Shown: piece by piece, positions 1-8,380 of the stretch | Position numbering within the stretch: position 1 is the stretch's first letter | How the letters are laid out: each line of letters starts with the position of its first letter | NCBI RefSeq assembly: GCF_001866135.1 | Contig: NZ_MODW01000003.1 | Location: 1-64,000, forward strand | Source of the DNA: Microbacterium sp. LCT-H2 | Lineage (GTDB): Bacteria > Actinomycetota > Actinomycetes > Actinomycetales > Microbacteriaceae | DNA: 64,000 nucleotides | Direction of reading: 5' to 3' | Made by a program: the position numbers and the translations under genes | The notes under the pieces: generated by a model | What the model saw: the letters and a program-made list of their open reading frames with translations, nothing else | What the model was told of the DNA's origin: nothing | Databases searched by the model: none

Positions 1-111
1 CATGTCCGAAGAGCCCCCAATGGCTCTGGCGGAGGAGCGACCTACGACATGGAGTCGTGGCGCCCAGATGTGTTCTGGTGGGTTCAGGTGGCGCAAGGAT
101 GCAACCCCTGA
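1..111 (+). CDS. Possible C-terminal end of a gene cut by the window edge
   Basis: Frame 1 is open from the first base to a TGA at 109-111 and gives a 36-residue tail with the segment MESWRPDVFWWVQVAQ before the stop. The Trp-rich, well-mixed composition looks protein-like, but no start or domain is visible and I do not recognise it. A perfect 14-bp hairpin follows 22 bases later, as would fit a gene end. It could also be chance. Confidence 0.3.
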   Translation, partial: HVRRAPNGSGGGATYDMESWRPDVFWWVQVAQGCNP

Positions 112-123
112 TGCCGAGTTAGC

Positions 124-546
124 TCACTGATCGAGCGTGCCCCGGGGGTCTACCCGGGGCACGCTCCGTCGCTCACACCCGATGTGCACGACCACAGGGA
201 CCCAAGAGCGTGCATCTGGCTGTCGCACTCTCGCTTGATATTGACGAGGCAGCAATCCCGTAGCGGCCTTGAACCGGTTTCTGAAAGTGTTCGAATCGTT
301 AAATCCCACCGTTTCGGAAACATGCCGAAGTGGCAGATCCGGTCGCTCGCGAATGATCTTCAATGCGGCACCAATACGCACGTGAGAGATCGTCGACGAA
401 ACTCCGATTCTGCCACACGTTCGGAATGCTCTGGAAAGGTGCCTTCTCGAAACATGGAGCTTCTTCGCCAAGTTAATCGGGCAGAGTCGCGGATCGGCGA
501 ACTTCAGGTTGATTATTCCTATTGCCCGGGAGCGAAGCCTGATCAC
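124..546 (-). CDS. Short AraC-type DNA-binding protein (double helix-turn-helix only)
   Basis: The 140-residue product is essentially an AraC/XylS C-terminal DNA-binding domain. A first HTH (NLAKKLHVSRRHLSRAFR) and a second HTH with the family signature GFNDSNTFRNRFKAATGLLP are both visible, but there is no sensor domain. The chosen GTG start at 546 overlaps the stop of the upstream membrane-protein gene (GTGTGA), so the two are translationally coupled. The reading frame extends upstream to 627, but that part only shadows the membrane gene. The stand-alone domain suggests either a small regulator acting with the membrane protein or the remnant of a full-length regulator. Base composition is lower in GC than the rest of the window, a sign of transfer. 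The last 12 or so codons form the hairpin at 133-166. Target genes are unknown. Confidence 0.6.
   Translation of the reverse strand: MIRLRSRAIGIINLKFADPRLCPINLAKKLHVSRRHLSRAFRTCGRIGVSSTISHVRIGAALKIIRERPDLPLRHVSETVGFNDSNTFRNRFKAATGLLPRQYQARVRQPDARSWVPVVVHIGCERRSVPRVDPRGTLDQ
133..166. terminator. Perfect 14-bp inverted repeat, probable bidirectional transcription end
   Basis: Bases 133-146 and 153-166 are exact reverse complements (arm GAGCGTGCCCCGGG) around a 6-base loop. No T-run follows on either strand. It lies inside the last codons of the minus-strand AraC-like gene and just after the possible plus-strand gene end, so it may insulate two convergent units. Confidence 0.45.
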
Positions 547-902
547 ACCTGAGGGGTACTTTCCCAGGCGAAGATCGCCGCTGCAAGCATGATGAGGAGT
601 GCGCCTCCAACAAACCACGCACCCCATACGACTCGTTTGCTCGGCTGGCGGACTGCGGCCACAATACCGAGCCCGACCGTCAAGAAAGCCCCGGCAGTGG
701 CGATTCGGTAGGCCATCTCACCGGTTTGCCAAGTGGCCAACTCAGCAGGAGTCGGATCGTATGCCTCAATTTCGCCACCCATGGAGCCGAAATTGATGGC
801 AGTGATGACAATCGGGATGAGAGTCAGGAGCAGGCTAACCGCAAAGGCGAGGAGCCACCATGACCATCTGAAAGTTCTGGTTGTCGGCATGGGTTCAATC
901 AC
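543..902 (-). CDS. Three-helix membrane protein of unknown function
   Basis: The 119-residue protein has three predicted membrane segments, near residues 13-36, 65-84 and 92-112. A roughly 28-residue polar loop with an acidic stretch (EIEAYDPTP) separates the first two. I do not recognise a family. The GTG start at 902 is preferred because a TAGGGT box (909-914) sits 6 bases upstream, the leaderless spacing used widely in this window; an ATG at 890 with an AGGAG upstream is the alternative. The stop overlaps the GTG of the AraC-like gene. A membrane protein with a coupled DNA-binding protein suggests a membrane-controlled regulator, but that is inference. GC content is visibly lower than downstream. 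Confidence 0.6.
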   Translation of the reverse strand: MIEPMPTTRTFRWSWWLLAFAVSLLLTLIPIVITAINFGSMGGEIEAYDPTPAELATWQTGEMAYRIATAGAFLTVGLGIVAAVRQPSKRVVWGAWFVGGALLIMLAAAIFAWESTPQV

Positions 903-999
903 TCCTTCACCCTACGAATTGGTCGAGTCAGCCGCACGAGACTTTCGTCCTGGGAAGCTGACAAAGTTCTGTGAGAGAGCGATCGCCCGCCGCACCCCC

Positions 1000-1005
1000 T
1001 ACGCT
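1000..1005 (+). promoter_or_regulatory. -10 box TACGCT of a leaderless promoter
   Basis: TACGCT lies 6 bases before the ATG at 1012 of the oxidoreductase gene, matching the TANNNT rule of actinobacterial leaderless transcripts. With the TAGGGT at 909-914 on the other strand it makes 903-1011 a divergent promoter region. Confidence 0.45.
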
Positions 1006-1011
1006 GAGACC

Positions 1012-2007
1012 ATGACAGGTCTTCGGTGGGGAATCCTCGCGACCGGCGGCATCGCCGGCGCCTTCGCATCCGATCTGCGCACGGCCGGCCTCGACCTCGT
1101 CGCGGTGGGCTCGCGCTCGCAGGAGTCGGCCGACGCCTTCGCCGCACGCTTCGACATCGCGCACGCGCATCCGTCGTACGAGGCGCTGGTCTCCGATCCC
1201 GACGTCGACATCGTCTACGTCTCTACGCCGCACCCGATGCACCACGAGAACGCCCGGCTCGCCCTGGAGCACGGCAAGCACGTGCTCGTGGAGAAGGCGT
1301 TCACCCTGAACCGCACGCAGGCCGAAGACCTCCAGCAGCTCGCCGCCGAGCGCGGGCTGCTCGTGATGGAGGCGATGTGGACGCGCTACCTGCCGCACAT
1401 GGTCCGCATCCGCGAGCTCCTCGCCGACGGCGCCCTGGGTGAGATCCGCGCCGTGAGCGCCGACCACACGCAGCAGCTGCCCACCGACCCCGCCCACCGT
1501 CTGAATGCGCTCGAGCTCGGCGGCGGCGCGCTGCTCGACCTCGGCATCTACCCGATCTCCTTCGTCTGGGACGTCCTCGGGGCACCGACCACCATCCGCG
1601 CGGTGGGGCGTCTGGTCGAGACCGGAGCCGATTCCGAGGTCGCCACCGTCATGATCCACGAGAGTGGAGCGGTCTCCACGACTCTCTCCTCCTCGCGCGG
1701 CGCCGGCCCCAACGCCGCGAGCATCGTCGGCACCGAGGCCCGCATCGACATCGATCGGGTCTGGTACACGCCCACCACCTTCCGTGTCGTGCGGCCGGAC
1801 GGCACCGTGCAGGAGGAGTACGTCTCGGAGGTCGAGGGCCGCGGCATGCAGTACCAGGCGCTCGCGGCCGAGCGTCTGGTCCGCGACGGTCTCCTCGAGG
1901 GCGACATCCTCCCCATCGCGGAGAGCGTCGCCATCATGGGCGCCCTCGACGAGATCCGCGCGCAGATCGGCGTCCGGTACCCCGGTGAGGAGGACGACCG
2001 TGGCTGA
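1012..2007 (+). CDS. Gfo/Idh/MocA family NAD(P)-dependent oxidoreductase
   Basis: The 331-residue protein begins with a Rossmann fold (GILATGGIAGAFASDL, residues 6-21) and has the family block LEHGKHVLVEKAFTLN, where EKA replaces the commoner EKP. Such enzymes oxidise or reduce a carbon of a sugar, inositol or dihydrodiol with NAD(P). The ATG at 1012 is chosen because the fold starts right after it and a -10 box sits 6 bases upstream; the 93 in-frame codons before it look non-coding. The end overlaps the next gene by 8 bp. The substrate is not predictable. It may be part of the sugar metabolism encoded by the neighbouring minus-strand operon, but it is transcribed separately. Confidence 0.85.
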   Translation: MTGLRWGILATGGIAGAFASDLRTAGLDLVAVGSRSQESADAFAARFDIAHAHPSYEALVSDPDVDIVYVSTPHPMHHENARLALEHGKHVLVEKAFTLNRTQAEDLQQLAAERGLLVMEAMWTRYLPHMVRIRELLADGALGEIRAVSADHTQQLPTDPAHRLNALELGGGALLDLGIYPISFVWDVLGAPTTIRAVGRLVETGADSEVATVMIHESGAVSTTLSSSRGAGPNAASIVGTEARIDIDRVWYTPTTFRVVRPDGTVQEEYVSEVEGRGMQYQALAAERLVRDGLLEGDILPIAESVAIMGALDEIRAQIGVRYPGEEDDRG

Positions 2008-2980
2008 GACGACCGACGCCCGCGTGGCGGTGTACCTGGACTTCGACAACATCGTCATCTCCTGGTACGACCGCGTCCACGGCCGCAACTCCTACGGCAA
2101 GGATCGCCAGCGCATCACGGAGCACCCGAACGACCCCGAGGTCGCCGAGCGACTGAACCGGGCGATGATCGAGGTCGGCGCCATCATCGACTACGCGGCG
2201 TCCTTCGGCACGCTCGTGCTCACGAGGGCCTACGCGGACTGGTCGTCGCCGGTCAACGCCGAGTACCGCTCGCAGCTCGTGGCGCGCGCGGTGGATCTCG
2301 TGCAGCTCTTCCCGGCCGCGGCGTACGCGAAGAACGGCGCGGACATCCGGCTGGCGGTCGACGCGGTCGAGGACATGTTCCGCCTGCCGGACCTGACCCA
2401 CGTCGTCATCGTGGCGGGCGACAGCGACTACGTCCCGCTCGCGCAGCGCTGCAAGCGCCTCGGCCGCTACGTGATCGGCGTGGGCGTCGCCGGGTCCACG
2501 GCGAAGTCTCTCGCCGCCGCCTGCGACGAGTTCGAGTCGTACGACTCGCTCCCCGGCGTGGCGCGTCCGACGAAGACCACACAGCCCGCCGCCACCCCCG
2601 CGGTCGAGGTTCCGGCGGAGCCGTCCGCCCCGGCCACCTCGGACGCGGGTGCCGCGAAGCCCAAGACCGCGTCGAAGTCGCGCGCGAAGGCCAAGAGCAA
2701 GCCCACCGCCGAGGAGCCCAAGGTCGAGGAGAAGATCGACGACCAGGGCGAAGCCACGCGGCTGCTGGAGCGCGCGCTGCGTCTCGGCCACGACAAGGCG
2801 GACGCCGACGAATGGCTGCACAGCTCCGCGGTCAAGACGCACATGCGCCGCATGGACCCGTCCTTCAGCGAGAAGGCCCTCGGCTACCGGTCGTTCTCCG
2901 ACTTCCTCAAGTCGCGCGACGACATCGCCGAGCTCGAGGAGACTGGGCACGAGCGCCTGGTCCGCCTGCGGGAGCCCTGA
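2000..2980 (+). CDS. NYN-domain (PIN-like RNase) protein with C-terminal LOTUS/OST-HTH domain
   Basis: The 326-residue protein has an N-terminal NYN domain (about residues 8-180) with the acidic motifs AVYLDFDNIVISWY and VVIVAGDSDYVPLAQ. A Pro/Ala/Lys-rich linker follows (about 190-240), then a C-terminal winged-helix LOTUS/OST-HTH-like domain (about 250-320). NYN domains are metal-dependent RNases of the PIN-like fold, and LOTUS domains bind RNA. The likely role is RNA cleavage or surveillance, but the target is unknown. The GTG start at 2000 lies within the last codons of the preceding oxidoreductase gene, so expression is coupled. Only 24 bases separate its stop from the convergent isomerase gene. 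Confidence 0.8.
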   Translation: MAETTDARVAVYLDFDNIVISWYDRVHGRNSYGKDRQRITEHPNDPEVAERLNRAMIEVGAIIDYAASFGTLVLTRAYADWSSPVNAEYRSQLVARAVDLVQLFPAAAYAKNGADIRLAVDAVEDMFRLPDLTHVVIVAGDSDYVPLAQRCKRLGRYVIGVGVAGSTAKSLAAACDEFESYDSLPGVARPTKTTQPAATPAVEVPAEPSAPATSDAGAAKPKTASKSRAKAKSKPTAEEPKVEEKIDDQGEATRLLERALRLGHDKADADEWLHSSAVKTHMRRMDPSFSEKALGYRSFSDFLKSRDDIAELEETGHERLVRLREP

Positions 2981-3004
2981 GCACAGCGGTCGTCCTCCCT
3001 GCCG

Positions 3005-4012
3005 TCACTGGTGGCGGAACGCGGCGTCGAAGGCAGCTTCGGGCTGCGGCCACAGCAGGGAGCGCACGAAGGCCAGAGCCTCGGGCGCTCCGTGCAGGCG
3101 GTCCATGCCGGCGTCCTCCCACTCGATCGAGATCGGCCCCTCGTAGCCGACCGCGTCCAGCGCACGGAAGGCGTCCTCCCACGGCACGTCGCCGTGGCCG
3201 GTGGAGACGAAGTCCCAGCCGCGCCGGGGGTCGCCCCACGGCAGGTGCGAGCCGAGCACCCCGGCCCGGCCGTTCCGCGGGCGCAGACGGGTGTCCTTGC
3301 AGTCGACGTGGTAGATCCGGTCGGCGAAGTCGACGATGAAGCCGACCGGGTCGATGTTCTGCCACATCATGTGCGAGGGGTCCCAGTTGAAGCCGAACGC
3401 GTCACGGTGGTCGATCGCATCGAGGGTGCGGACGCTCGACCAGTAGTCGTACGCGATCTCCCCCGGATGCACCTCGTGGGCGAAGCGCACTCCCTCCCCG
3501 TCGAACACGTCGAGGATCGGATTCCACCGGTCAGCGAAGTCCTGGAAGCCCTGGGCGATCACCGTCTCCGGCACCGGCGGGAACATCGCGACATAGGGCC
3601 AGATCGACGACCCGGTGAAGCCGACGACGGTGTCGACGCCGAGCTTCCTGGCCACCCTGGCCGCCCGCTTCATGTCCTCCGCGGCCCGCTGCCGCACGCC
3701 CTCAGCCTCGCCGTCGCCCCAGATATTCGGGCGCAGGATGCCCTCGTGCCGGAAGTCGATCGGGTCGTCGCACACCGCCTGCCCTGCCAGGTGGTTGGAG
3801 ATCGCGAACACCCGCAGGCCGTGCCGGTCGAGGATCTCGCGCCGGGAGGCGACGTAGGCGTCGTCCTCGTCCGCCCGACGGAGGTCGAGGTGGTCGCCGG
3901 ACGCGGCGATCTCCAGACCGTCGTAGCCCCACTCCGCGGCGAGGCGGGCCACCTCCTCGAACGGGAGGTCGGCCCACTGGCCGGTGAACAGGGTGACCGG
4001 GTGACTGCTCAT
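3005..4012 (-). CDS. Sugar phosphate isomerase/epimerase (TIM barrel), last gene of the sugar operon
   Basis: The 335-residue AP-endonuclease-2-like TIM-barrel protein has family landmarks: metal-ligand-type segments [26 protein letters not shown] and [13 protein letters not shown], and the terminal [12 protein letters not shown]. These enzymes isomerise or epimerise keto-sugars using a divalent metal held by Glu/His/Asp. The ATG at 4012 is preceded by a purine-rich stretch (GAAGGAG) on the minus strand. It is the 3' gene of a seven-gene minus-strand operon with an ABC importer and a Gfo/Idh dehydrogenase, so it probably acts on the imported sugar or its oxidised form. The specific substrate is not known. 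Confidence 0.85.
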   Translation of the reverse strand: MSSHPVTLFTGQWADLPFEEVARLAAEWGYDGLEIAASGDHLDLRRADEDDAYVASRREILDRHGLRVFAISNHLAGQAVCDDPIDFRHEGILRPNIWGDGEAEGVRQRAAEDMKRAARVARKLGVDTVVGFTGSSIWPYVAMFPPVPETVIAQGFQDFADRWNPILDVFDGEGVRFAHEVHPGEIAYDYWSSVRTLDAIDHRDAFGFNWDPSHMMWQNIDPVGFIVDFADRIYHVDCKDTRLRPRNGRAGVLGSHLPWGDPRRGWDFVSTGHGDVPWEDAFRALDAVGYEGPISIEWEDAGMDRLHGAPEALAFVRSLLWPQPEAAFDAAFRHQ

Positions 4013-4056
4013 GGATACTCCTTCGTCTCGCGGGGCTTCGTGTCGCGAGCGGGGGT

Positions 4057-4908
4057 TCAGGCCCCGAGGGCGCGCAGGTGGGCGATGCTGCGGGCGGCGA
4101 GGTCGTCCTGGCTCGCGGCGAGCGGTCTCCACACGGAGGCGGCGACGGCGATCGTCGCGTTCTCGCCCGTGAAGCTCTCCAGTCCCAGGGCGCCGCGGTA
4201 GCCGGCATCGTCGAGCGCGCGGAGCATCTCCGGCCAGTCGGTGTGGTCGTCGCCCACGGCACCGCGGTCGCTGCCGCACACCTGCACGTGCGCGATGGCG
4301 GCGCCGGCCGCGCGGACCGCGTCGGCCGGCCGCTTCTCCTCGATGTTGAGGTGGTAGGTGTCGAGGGCCAGCCCCACCCCGGCACCGAGCAGCGGCGCCA
4401 GCGCATCCAGACTCTGCGCCACGGTGTTCAGCACGCTGGTCTCGTAGCGGTTGAGCGGCTCGACGGCCAGCGTCACGCCGATCGCCGCGGCCTCCCGGGC
4501 GAGCGGAGCGAGGTTCTCCCGGAGCTCGCCGACGACCTTCGCCCGTTCCGCCTCGTCCATGCGCCAGGTGACGCCGGTCGGCGCGTAGAAGGGTCCGGCG
4601 ACGATCGAGGCCCCGAGCACGGCCGCGGCGTCCAGGCACGCACGGAGGTAGTCCTGCGTCGCGGCGACGTCTCCGGCGCGCGCGAGCAGCGAGCGACCAG
4701 GACCCATCGCGCCGACCACGACCGCGCCCATGCCGAGGCCGTCCAGCACGGTGCGGGCCCGGAGCGGATCCCAGTCGCCGACGCTCTCCAGCGGCAGCTC
4801 CAGGGCGTCGTAGCCCATCCGCGCCGCCGTGCGGGCGAGCGGCTCCAGGGTGTCGTCCGTCAGCGGAGACGTCCAGACCCAGGTGTTGACGGCGATCGTG
4901 CGGGGCAT
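4057..4908 (-). CDS. Sugar isomerase/epimerase related to D-tagatose/D-psicose 3-epimerases
   Basis: The 283-residue TIM-barrel protein opens [12 protein letters not shown] and carries the epimerase-type segments [38 protein letters not shown] and [11 protein letters not shown], which supply the Glu/Asp/His metal site of ketose 3-epimerases. It would move a keto group or invert C3 of a ketose. The ATG at 4908 is chosen because homology starts there; upstream codons are low-complexity. It sits 44 bases upstream of the next isomerase gene and 78 bases after the binding-protein gene. Two different TIM-barrel isomerases in one operon suggest consecutive steps or two related substrates. This is inference. 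Confidence 0.8.
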   Translation of the reverse strand: MPRTIAVNTWVWTSPLTDDTLEPLARTAARMGYDALELPLESVGDWDPLRARTVLDGLGMGAVVVGAMGPGRSLLARAGDVAATQDYLRACLDAAAVLGASIVAGPFYAPTGVTWRMDEAERAKVVGELRENLAPLAREAAAIGVTLAVEPLNRYETSVLNTVAQSLDALAPLLGAGVGLALDTYHLNIEEKRPADAVRAAGAAIAHVQVCGSDRGAVGDDHTDWPEMLRALDDAGYRGALGLESFTGENATIAVAASVWRPLAASQDDLAARSIAHLRALGA

Positions 4909-4930
4909 CGTTGTCCTTGTGATCGTACGG

Positions 4931-4980
4931 GTGCTCCCACCCTCCCATTCGGCGCGGGCCGAGCGGAAGGGCGGGAGCAC
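4931..4980 (-). terminator. Hairpin between binding-protein gene and epimerase gene
   Basis: Arms 4931-4943 and 4968-4980 pair over 13 positions with one mismatch (outer arm GTGCTCCC / GGGAGCAC), beginning 7 bases after the binding-protein stop. There is no clear T-run. It probably acts as a partial terminator or 3'-end stabiliser that makes the binding protein more abundant than the downstream isomerases, a common arrangement in ABC-importer operons. Confidence 0.5.
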
Positions 4981-4986
4981 ACGGGG

Positions 4987-6195
4987 TTACGGGATCTGAC
5001 GCTCCTGCCAGACCGTCGGGTAGCCGGGGAGGTCCTCGCCGCCGAACTTGGCGTAGTGGCCGTCGGGCATCCCCTCGTTCGCCGCGAGGTAGTCGTCCAG
5101 CTCGGCCTCGGTGATCGGCTTCTGCGGGAGCACCCACTCCTTCGGCACCTCTTCACCCGCGAAGATCATCTGCGCCGCGAGCAGCGGGGTGCGCCACTGG
5201 AAGTTCGAGTACACCGGAGCGAGGCCGGTGAGACCCGTGTCCTTCCACTTGCGCAGGAAGCTCATCTCGTCCTCGCCGGTCATCACCGGGTAGTCGGCTC
5301 CGGCATCCTCGAAGGCCTCGATGGCGGCGACGGCACCGTCACCGGCGTCCATCCAGATGCCCTGCACGTCGCCCTTGGCGAGCTCGTCGCTGATGATGCT
5401 CTTGATCTCGGCGGGGTCGGCACCGGTGAAGTGGTCGACGGCCTCGATCCCGGCCTCCTCGAACAGCTTCTCGGCGCCGGCCCAGCGGTGCTCCAGCACG
5501 TCGACGCCGGGGAGGATCCGGAGAGCCACGACCTTGTCGCCCTCCTCCAGGTTGTCGATGAGGAACTCCGCGGTGTCGATGCCCCAGGCGAAGCCGCCGA
5601 TCGGGTGGATGAACGTGACGGGGCAGTCGGTGTTCACGCCGCGGTCGAACACGACCACCGGCTTGCCCGTCTCGCACGCCCGCTCGACCGCGGGGGTCAT
5701 CGCCGCCGTGCTGTTCGGCGAGATGAGGAAGACGTCGCAGTTCCCCTCGGAGATGAAGTAGTCGATGTCGGCGATCTGGGTGTCGTCGGAGTCCTGCGCG
5801 TCGCGGGTCTCCATCTCGCTGATCGCGCCCGACTCCTGCAGCACCTTCAGCTGCTCGTTCATCGTGATCCAGCCCGTCTGCCGCCACGGGTTCGAGATCG
5901 AGGCGTTCGCGAAGCAGGCCTTCTTGGCGCCGGTGCTGGCGAACTCCGACGTGTCGACCATCTCGGCGTTGATGTGCTGCAGGTAGGGCTGGTCGGCGGG
6001 GCCCTGGGGGTCGACGCCGCGCTCCTCGTCCTGCTTGTCGAAGAGCTCCTGGTCGAACCACTCGGTGGTCTCGGCCGACTCCTCGGGGTTCTCCGACTCC
6101 GCCGGCGCCACGGACGGGTCGGTCGTGCACCCGGCGAGCGCGATGAGGCCGAAGAGGGCCACCCCTGCGGTGGCGATCTTCATCGATCGTCGCAT
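4987..6195 (-). CDS. Lipoprotein substrate-binding protein of a ribose-type sugar ABC importer
   Basis: The 402-residue precursor has a basic N-terminus, a hydrophobic stretch and lipobox LAGC (Cys23), so it is a membrane-anchored lipoprotein. An acidic linker (about 24-60) is followed by a type-1 periplasmic-binding fold of the RbsB/Peripla_BP_4 kind, with [31 protein letters not shown] and VVVFDRGVN marking the sugar cleft. It captures a sugar for the two permeases and ATPase just upstream. The ATG at 6195 is preferred over the internal ATG at 6183 because AGAGGAG lies 7 bases upstream, inside the preceding permease gene, whose stop is 2 bases away. The ligand is unknown. Confidence 0.88.
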   Translation of the reverse strand: MRRSMKIATAGVALFGLIALAGCTTDPSVAPAESENPEESAETTEWFDQELFDKQDEERGVDPQGPADQPYLQHINAEMVDTSEFASTGAKKACFANASISNPWRQTGWITMNEQLKVLQESGAISEMETRDAQDSDDTQIADIDYFISEGNCDVFLISPNSTAAMTPAVERACETGKPVVVFDRGVNTDCPVTFIHPIGGFAWGIDTAEFLIDNLEEGDKVVALRILPGVDVLEHRWAGAEKLFEEAGIEAVDHFTGADPAEIKSIISDELAKGDVQGIWMDAGDGAVAAIEAFEDAGADYPVMTGEDEMSFLRKWKDTGLTGLAPVYSNFQWRTPLLAAQMIFAGEEVPKEWVLPQKPITEAELDDYLAANEGMPDGHYAKFGGEDLPGYPTVWQERQIP

Positions 6196-6197
6196 TG

Positions 6198-7247
6198 CTA
6201 ATCTCCTCTGGTTGTAGGGCTTGATGCGGTGGTGCGGTTCTCGGCGTTCTCGGTCCCCGCGGTCGGGACGTCCGTCGGCTGGGGACCGCGCCGGCGGCGG
6301 GCTCGGAAGGCGACCCCCGCATAGGCGACGGCCGCGATGATGATGACGCCCTGCACGGCGTCGCGGAGCGTGGAGGGCACGCCCGCGATGTTCAGGAGCA
6401 GGAACAGCGCTTCCAGCGCGAACGCTCCGGCCACGGCGCCGACGATCCACCCTCGTCCTCCGCCGAGCACGACGCCGCCGAGCACCACCGCGGTGATCGC
6501 GGTGAACTCGTAGCCGCGGCCGACGGACGGGTGCACCCCCGCGTACCCGACGAGCAGGACGGCGGAGAGGGTGGCGGAGAGGGAGGACAGCACGAACGCG
6601 CGGGTCGTGACCCAGGCCCGGCGGGCACCGGCGTAGTCCACCGCGCGGGCGTTGTCGCCGATCGCGATGAGGGTCTTGCCCAGCGGGCGCGTGGTGATGA
6701 CGATGCCGAGGGCGAGCCAGGCGGCGAGCAAAAGGACGGCCCAGGGCAGGAACTCCAGCACGGGGAGGTCGCGGATCCCGCCGCGACCGATCTCCCGGAA
6801 GCTGTCGGCCGGGTTCCCCGTGGCCGCGCCGCCCGTCCACCACATCACGCCGCCGAGCAGGGCGAGCATCATGCCCAGCGTCACGATGAACGACGGCACC
6901 TTGAGCAGCGTCGTGAGGACGCCGTTCACGAGCCCGACGACCACACCGAACACGATCATGAGCAGCAGGACAGGGAGGGTGCGGGCGTCGTCCTGGCCGA
7001 CGAGGTTGCCGGCGATGATGACCTGCGCCGTGATGAGCGATCCCTGGGAGAGGTCGAACTCCCCCGCGATGATCACGAAGTACTGCCCGATCGCGACGAT
7101 CGCGATGGGGGCGACGCGCTGCAGGTACCGCATGAACTGCCCGGGCTCGGCGAAGCTCGGGTTGAGCACGGCGACCGCGACGAGCAGGATCACGAGCAGC
7201 AGGAAGACCGCCCCGCGGGGGCTGACGAGCGTGCGCAGCGCGTTCAT
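6198..7247 (-). CDS. Sugar ABC importer permease (RbsC/BPD_transp_2 type), second of a pair
   Basis: The 349-residue protein is strongly hydrophobic with about 9-10 membrane segments, and carries the BPD_transp_2 signatures IAIVAIGQYFVIIAGEFDLSQ and AITAVVLGGVVLGGG. It forms the membrane channel with the neighbouring permease and is driven by the ATPase. The start at 7247 overlaps the stop of the other permease (ATGA), and its own stop is 2 bases from the binding-protein ATG. The cytoplasmic C-terminal tail is Thr/Pro/Glu-rich. Two non-identical permeases suggest a heterodimeric pore. Confidence 0.9.
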   Translation of the reverse strand: MNALRTLVSPRGAVFLLLVILLVAVAVLNPSFAEPGQFMRYLQRVAPIAIVAIGQYFVIIAGEFDLSQGSLITAQVIIAGNLVGQDDARTLPVLLLMIVFGVVVGLVNGVLTTLLKVPSFIVTLGMMLALLGGVMWWTGGAATGNPADSFREIGRGGIRDLPVLEFLPWAVLLLAAWLALGIVITTRPLGKTLIAIGDNARAVDYAGARRAWVTTRAFVLSSLSATLSAVLLVGYAGVHPSVGRGYEFTAITAVVLGGVVLGGGRGWIVGAVAGAFALEALFLLLNIAGVPSTLRDAVQGVIIIAAVAYAGVAFRARRRRGPQPTDVPTAGTENAENRTTASSPTTRGD

Positions 7248-8380
7248 GAGCGTCCTCCTTCCCGCACGGAGGCGGTATCCCCGGCGCTGTCGACGGCGGC
7301 GACCTCGGTGGTCGGATCCGCGAGCTCGGCGGCCGCGACCGCCATGTCGGCTTCGGCCGCCTTCGCGGCGTCGTCTCCCCCGGTGCGCGTGCCGCCGGCG
7401 CCGAAGCGGGGACGACGCCGCACGATGGCCCGGCGGCTGTAGACGGCGACCGCGGCGACGATGACGATGCCGCGCACCACGTCCTTGAGGAAGGGATTCA
7501 CCTGCAGCACGCTCATGACGTTGTCGACGACGGCGAGGATGGCGACGCCGCCGATGGTGCCCCAGATCGAGCCGCGTCCGCCGAGGAGCAGGGTGCCGCC
7601 GAGCACGACCGCGGCGATGGAGAGCAGCGCGTAGCCACCCTGCTGACCGACCGTCGGGCTGCCGACGCCGAGACGGCTGGCGAGCAGGAGTCCGGCGAGG
7701 CCCGCGAACACGGAGCACAGCACGTGCGCCCAGATCAGCGGGAGGCGGGTGCGCACACCGCTGAGCCGCGCGATCTCGGGGTCGCCGCCGACTGCGTAGA
7801 GATGGGCGCCGGTACGGGTGCGGTTCAGCAGCACCCAGACCAGCACGGCGAGCGCGATCATGATGAGCGTGGACACCGGGATCGGTCCGACGCCGGTCGC
7901 GCCGATGAGCTGGAACGCCCACGGGACCTCGCCCGCCGAGCCTTCGAAGTTCGTGTTGAGGATGCCCTGGAGGATCAGCCCGACGCCGAGCGTCGCGATG
8001 AAGCCGTTGACCTTGAGCACGGTCACGATGAGCCCGTTCACGAGCCCGATCCCCGCGCACACGAGGAGCGTCACGATCACCGCGAGCGGGATGTTCCCCG
8101 CGTTCCCGGCCATCATCGTCGCCGCGAGCAGGCTCGACAGGCTGATGACGTAGGTGACCGACAGGTCGAGCGAGGCCCCGAGCACCACGAGCGTCTGCCC
8201 GATGGCCACGAGGCCGAGCACGCTCATCCCGGTCAGGATGTCGCGGATGTTCCCCGGGCTGAGGAAGTTGCGACCGACCGTGGCGACGAGGATCGCGCCG
8301 ACCACGAGCGCGAGCAGCAGGATGCCGAGCACGATGACGGTCGAGTCGATGCGGAGACGGGCTCCGGTGCGGCGGCTCAT
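7244..8380 (-). CDS. Sugar ABC importer permease (RbsC type), first of a pair
   Basis: The 378-residue polytopic protein has the family signatures VAIGQTLVVLGASLDLSV and SIAAVVLGGTLLLGGRGS. A last helix near residue 320 is followed by a roughly 55-residue Ala/Asp/Glu-rich cytoplasmic tail (about 325-378), longer than usual for RbsC. It pairs with the downstream permease to make the translocation pore. Both ends overlap neighbours by 4 bp (ATGA), so ATPase, permease and permease are translationally coupled. Confidence 0.9.
   Translation of the reverse strand: MSRRTGARLRIDSTVIVLGILLLALVVGAILVATVGRNFLSPGNIRDILTGMSVLGLVAIGQTLVVLGASLDLSVTYVISLSSLLAATMMAGNAGNIPLAVIVTLLVCAGIGLVNGLIVTVLKVNGFIATLGVGLILQGILNTNFEGSAGEVPWAFQLIGATGVGPIPVSTLIMIALAVLVWVLLNRTRTGAHLYAVGGDPEIARLSGVRTRLPLIWAHVLCSVFAGLAGLLLASRLGVGSPTVGQQGGYALLSIAAVVLGGTLLLGGRGSIWGTIGGVAILAVVDNVMSVLQVNPFLKDVVRGIVIVAAVAVYSRRAIVRRRPRFGAGGTRTGGDDAAKAAEADMAVAAAELADPTTEVAAVDSAGDTASVREGGRS

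Noticed and set aside
4078-6201. Long plus-strand open frame (707 codons) opposite the sugar operon
   Set aside because: Composition is Arg/His/Val-rich without recognisable segments, and the opposite strand encodes the binding protein and isomerases with coupled starts.
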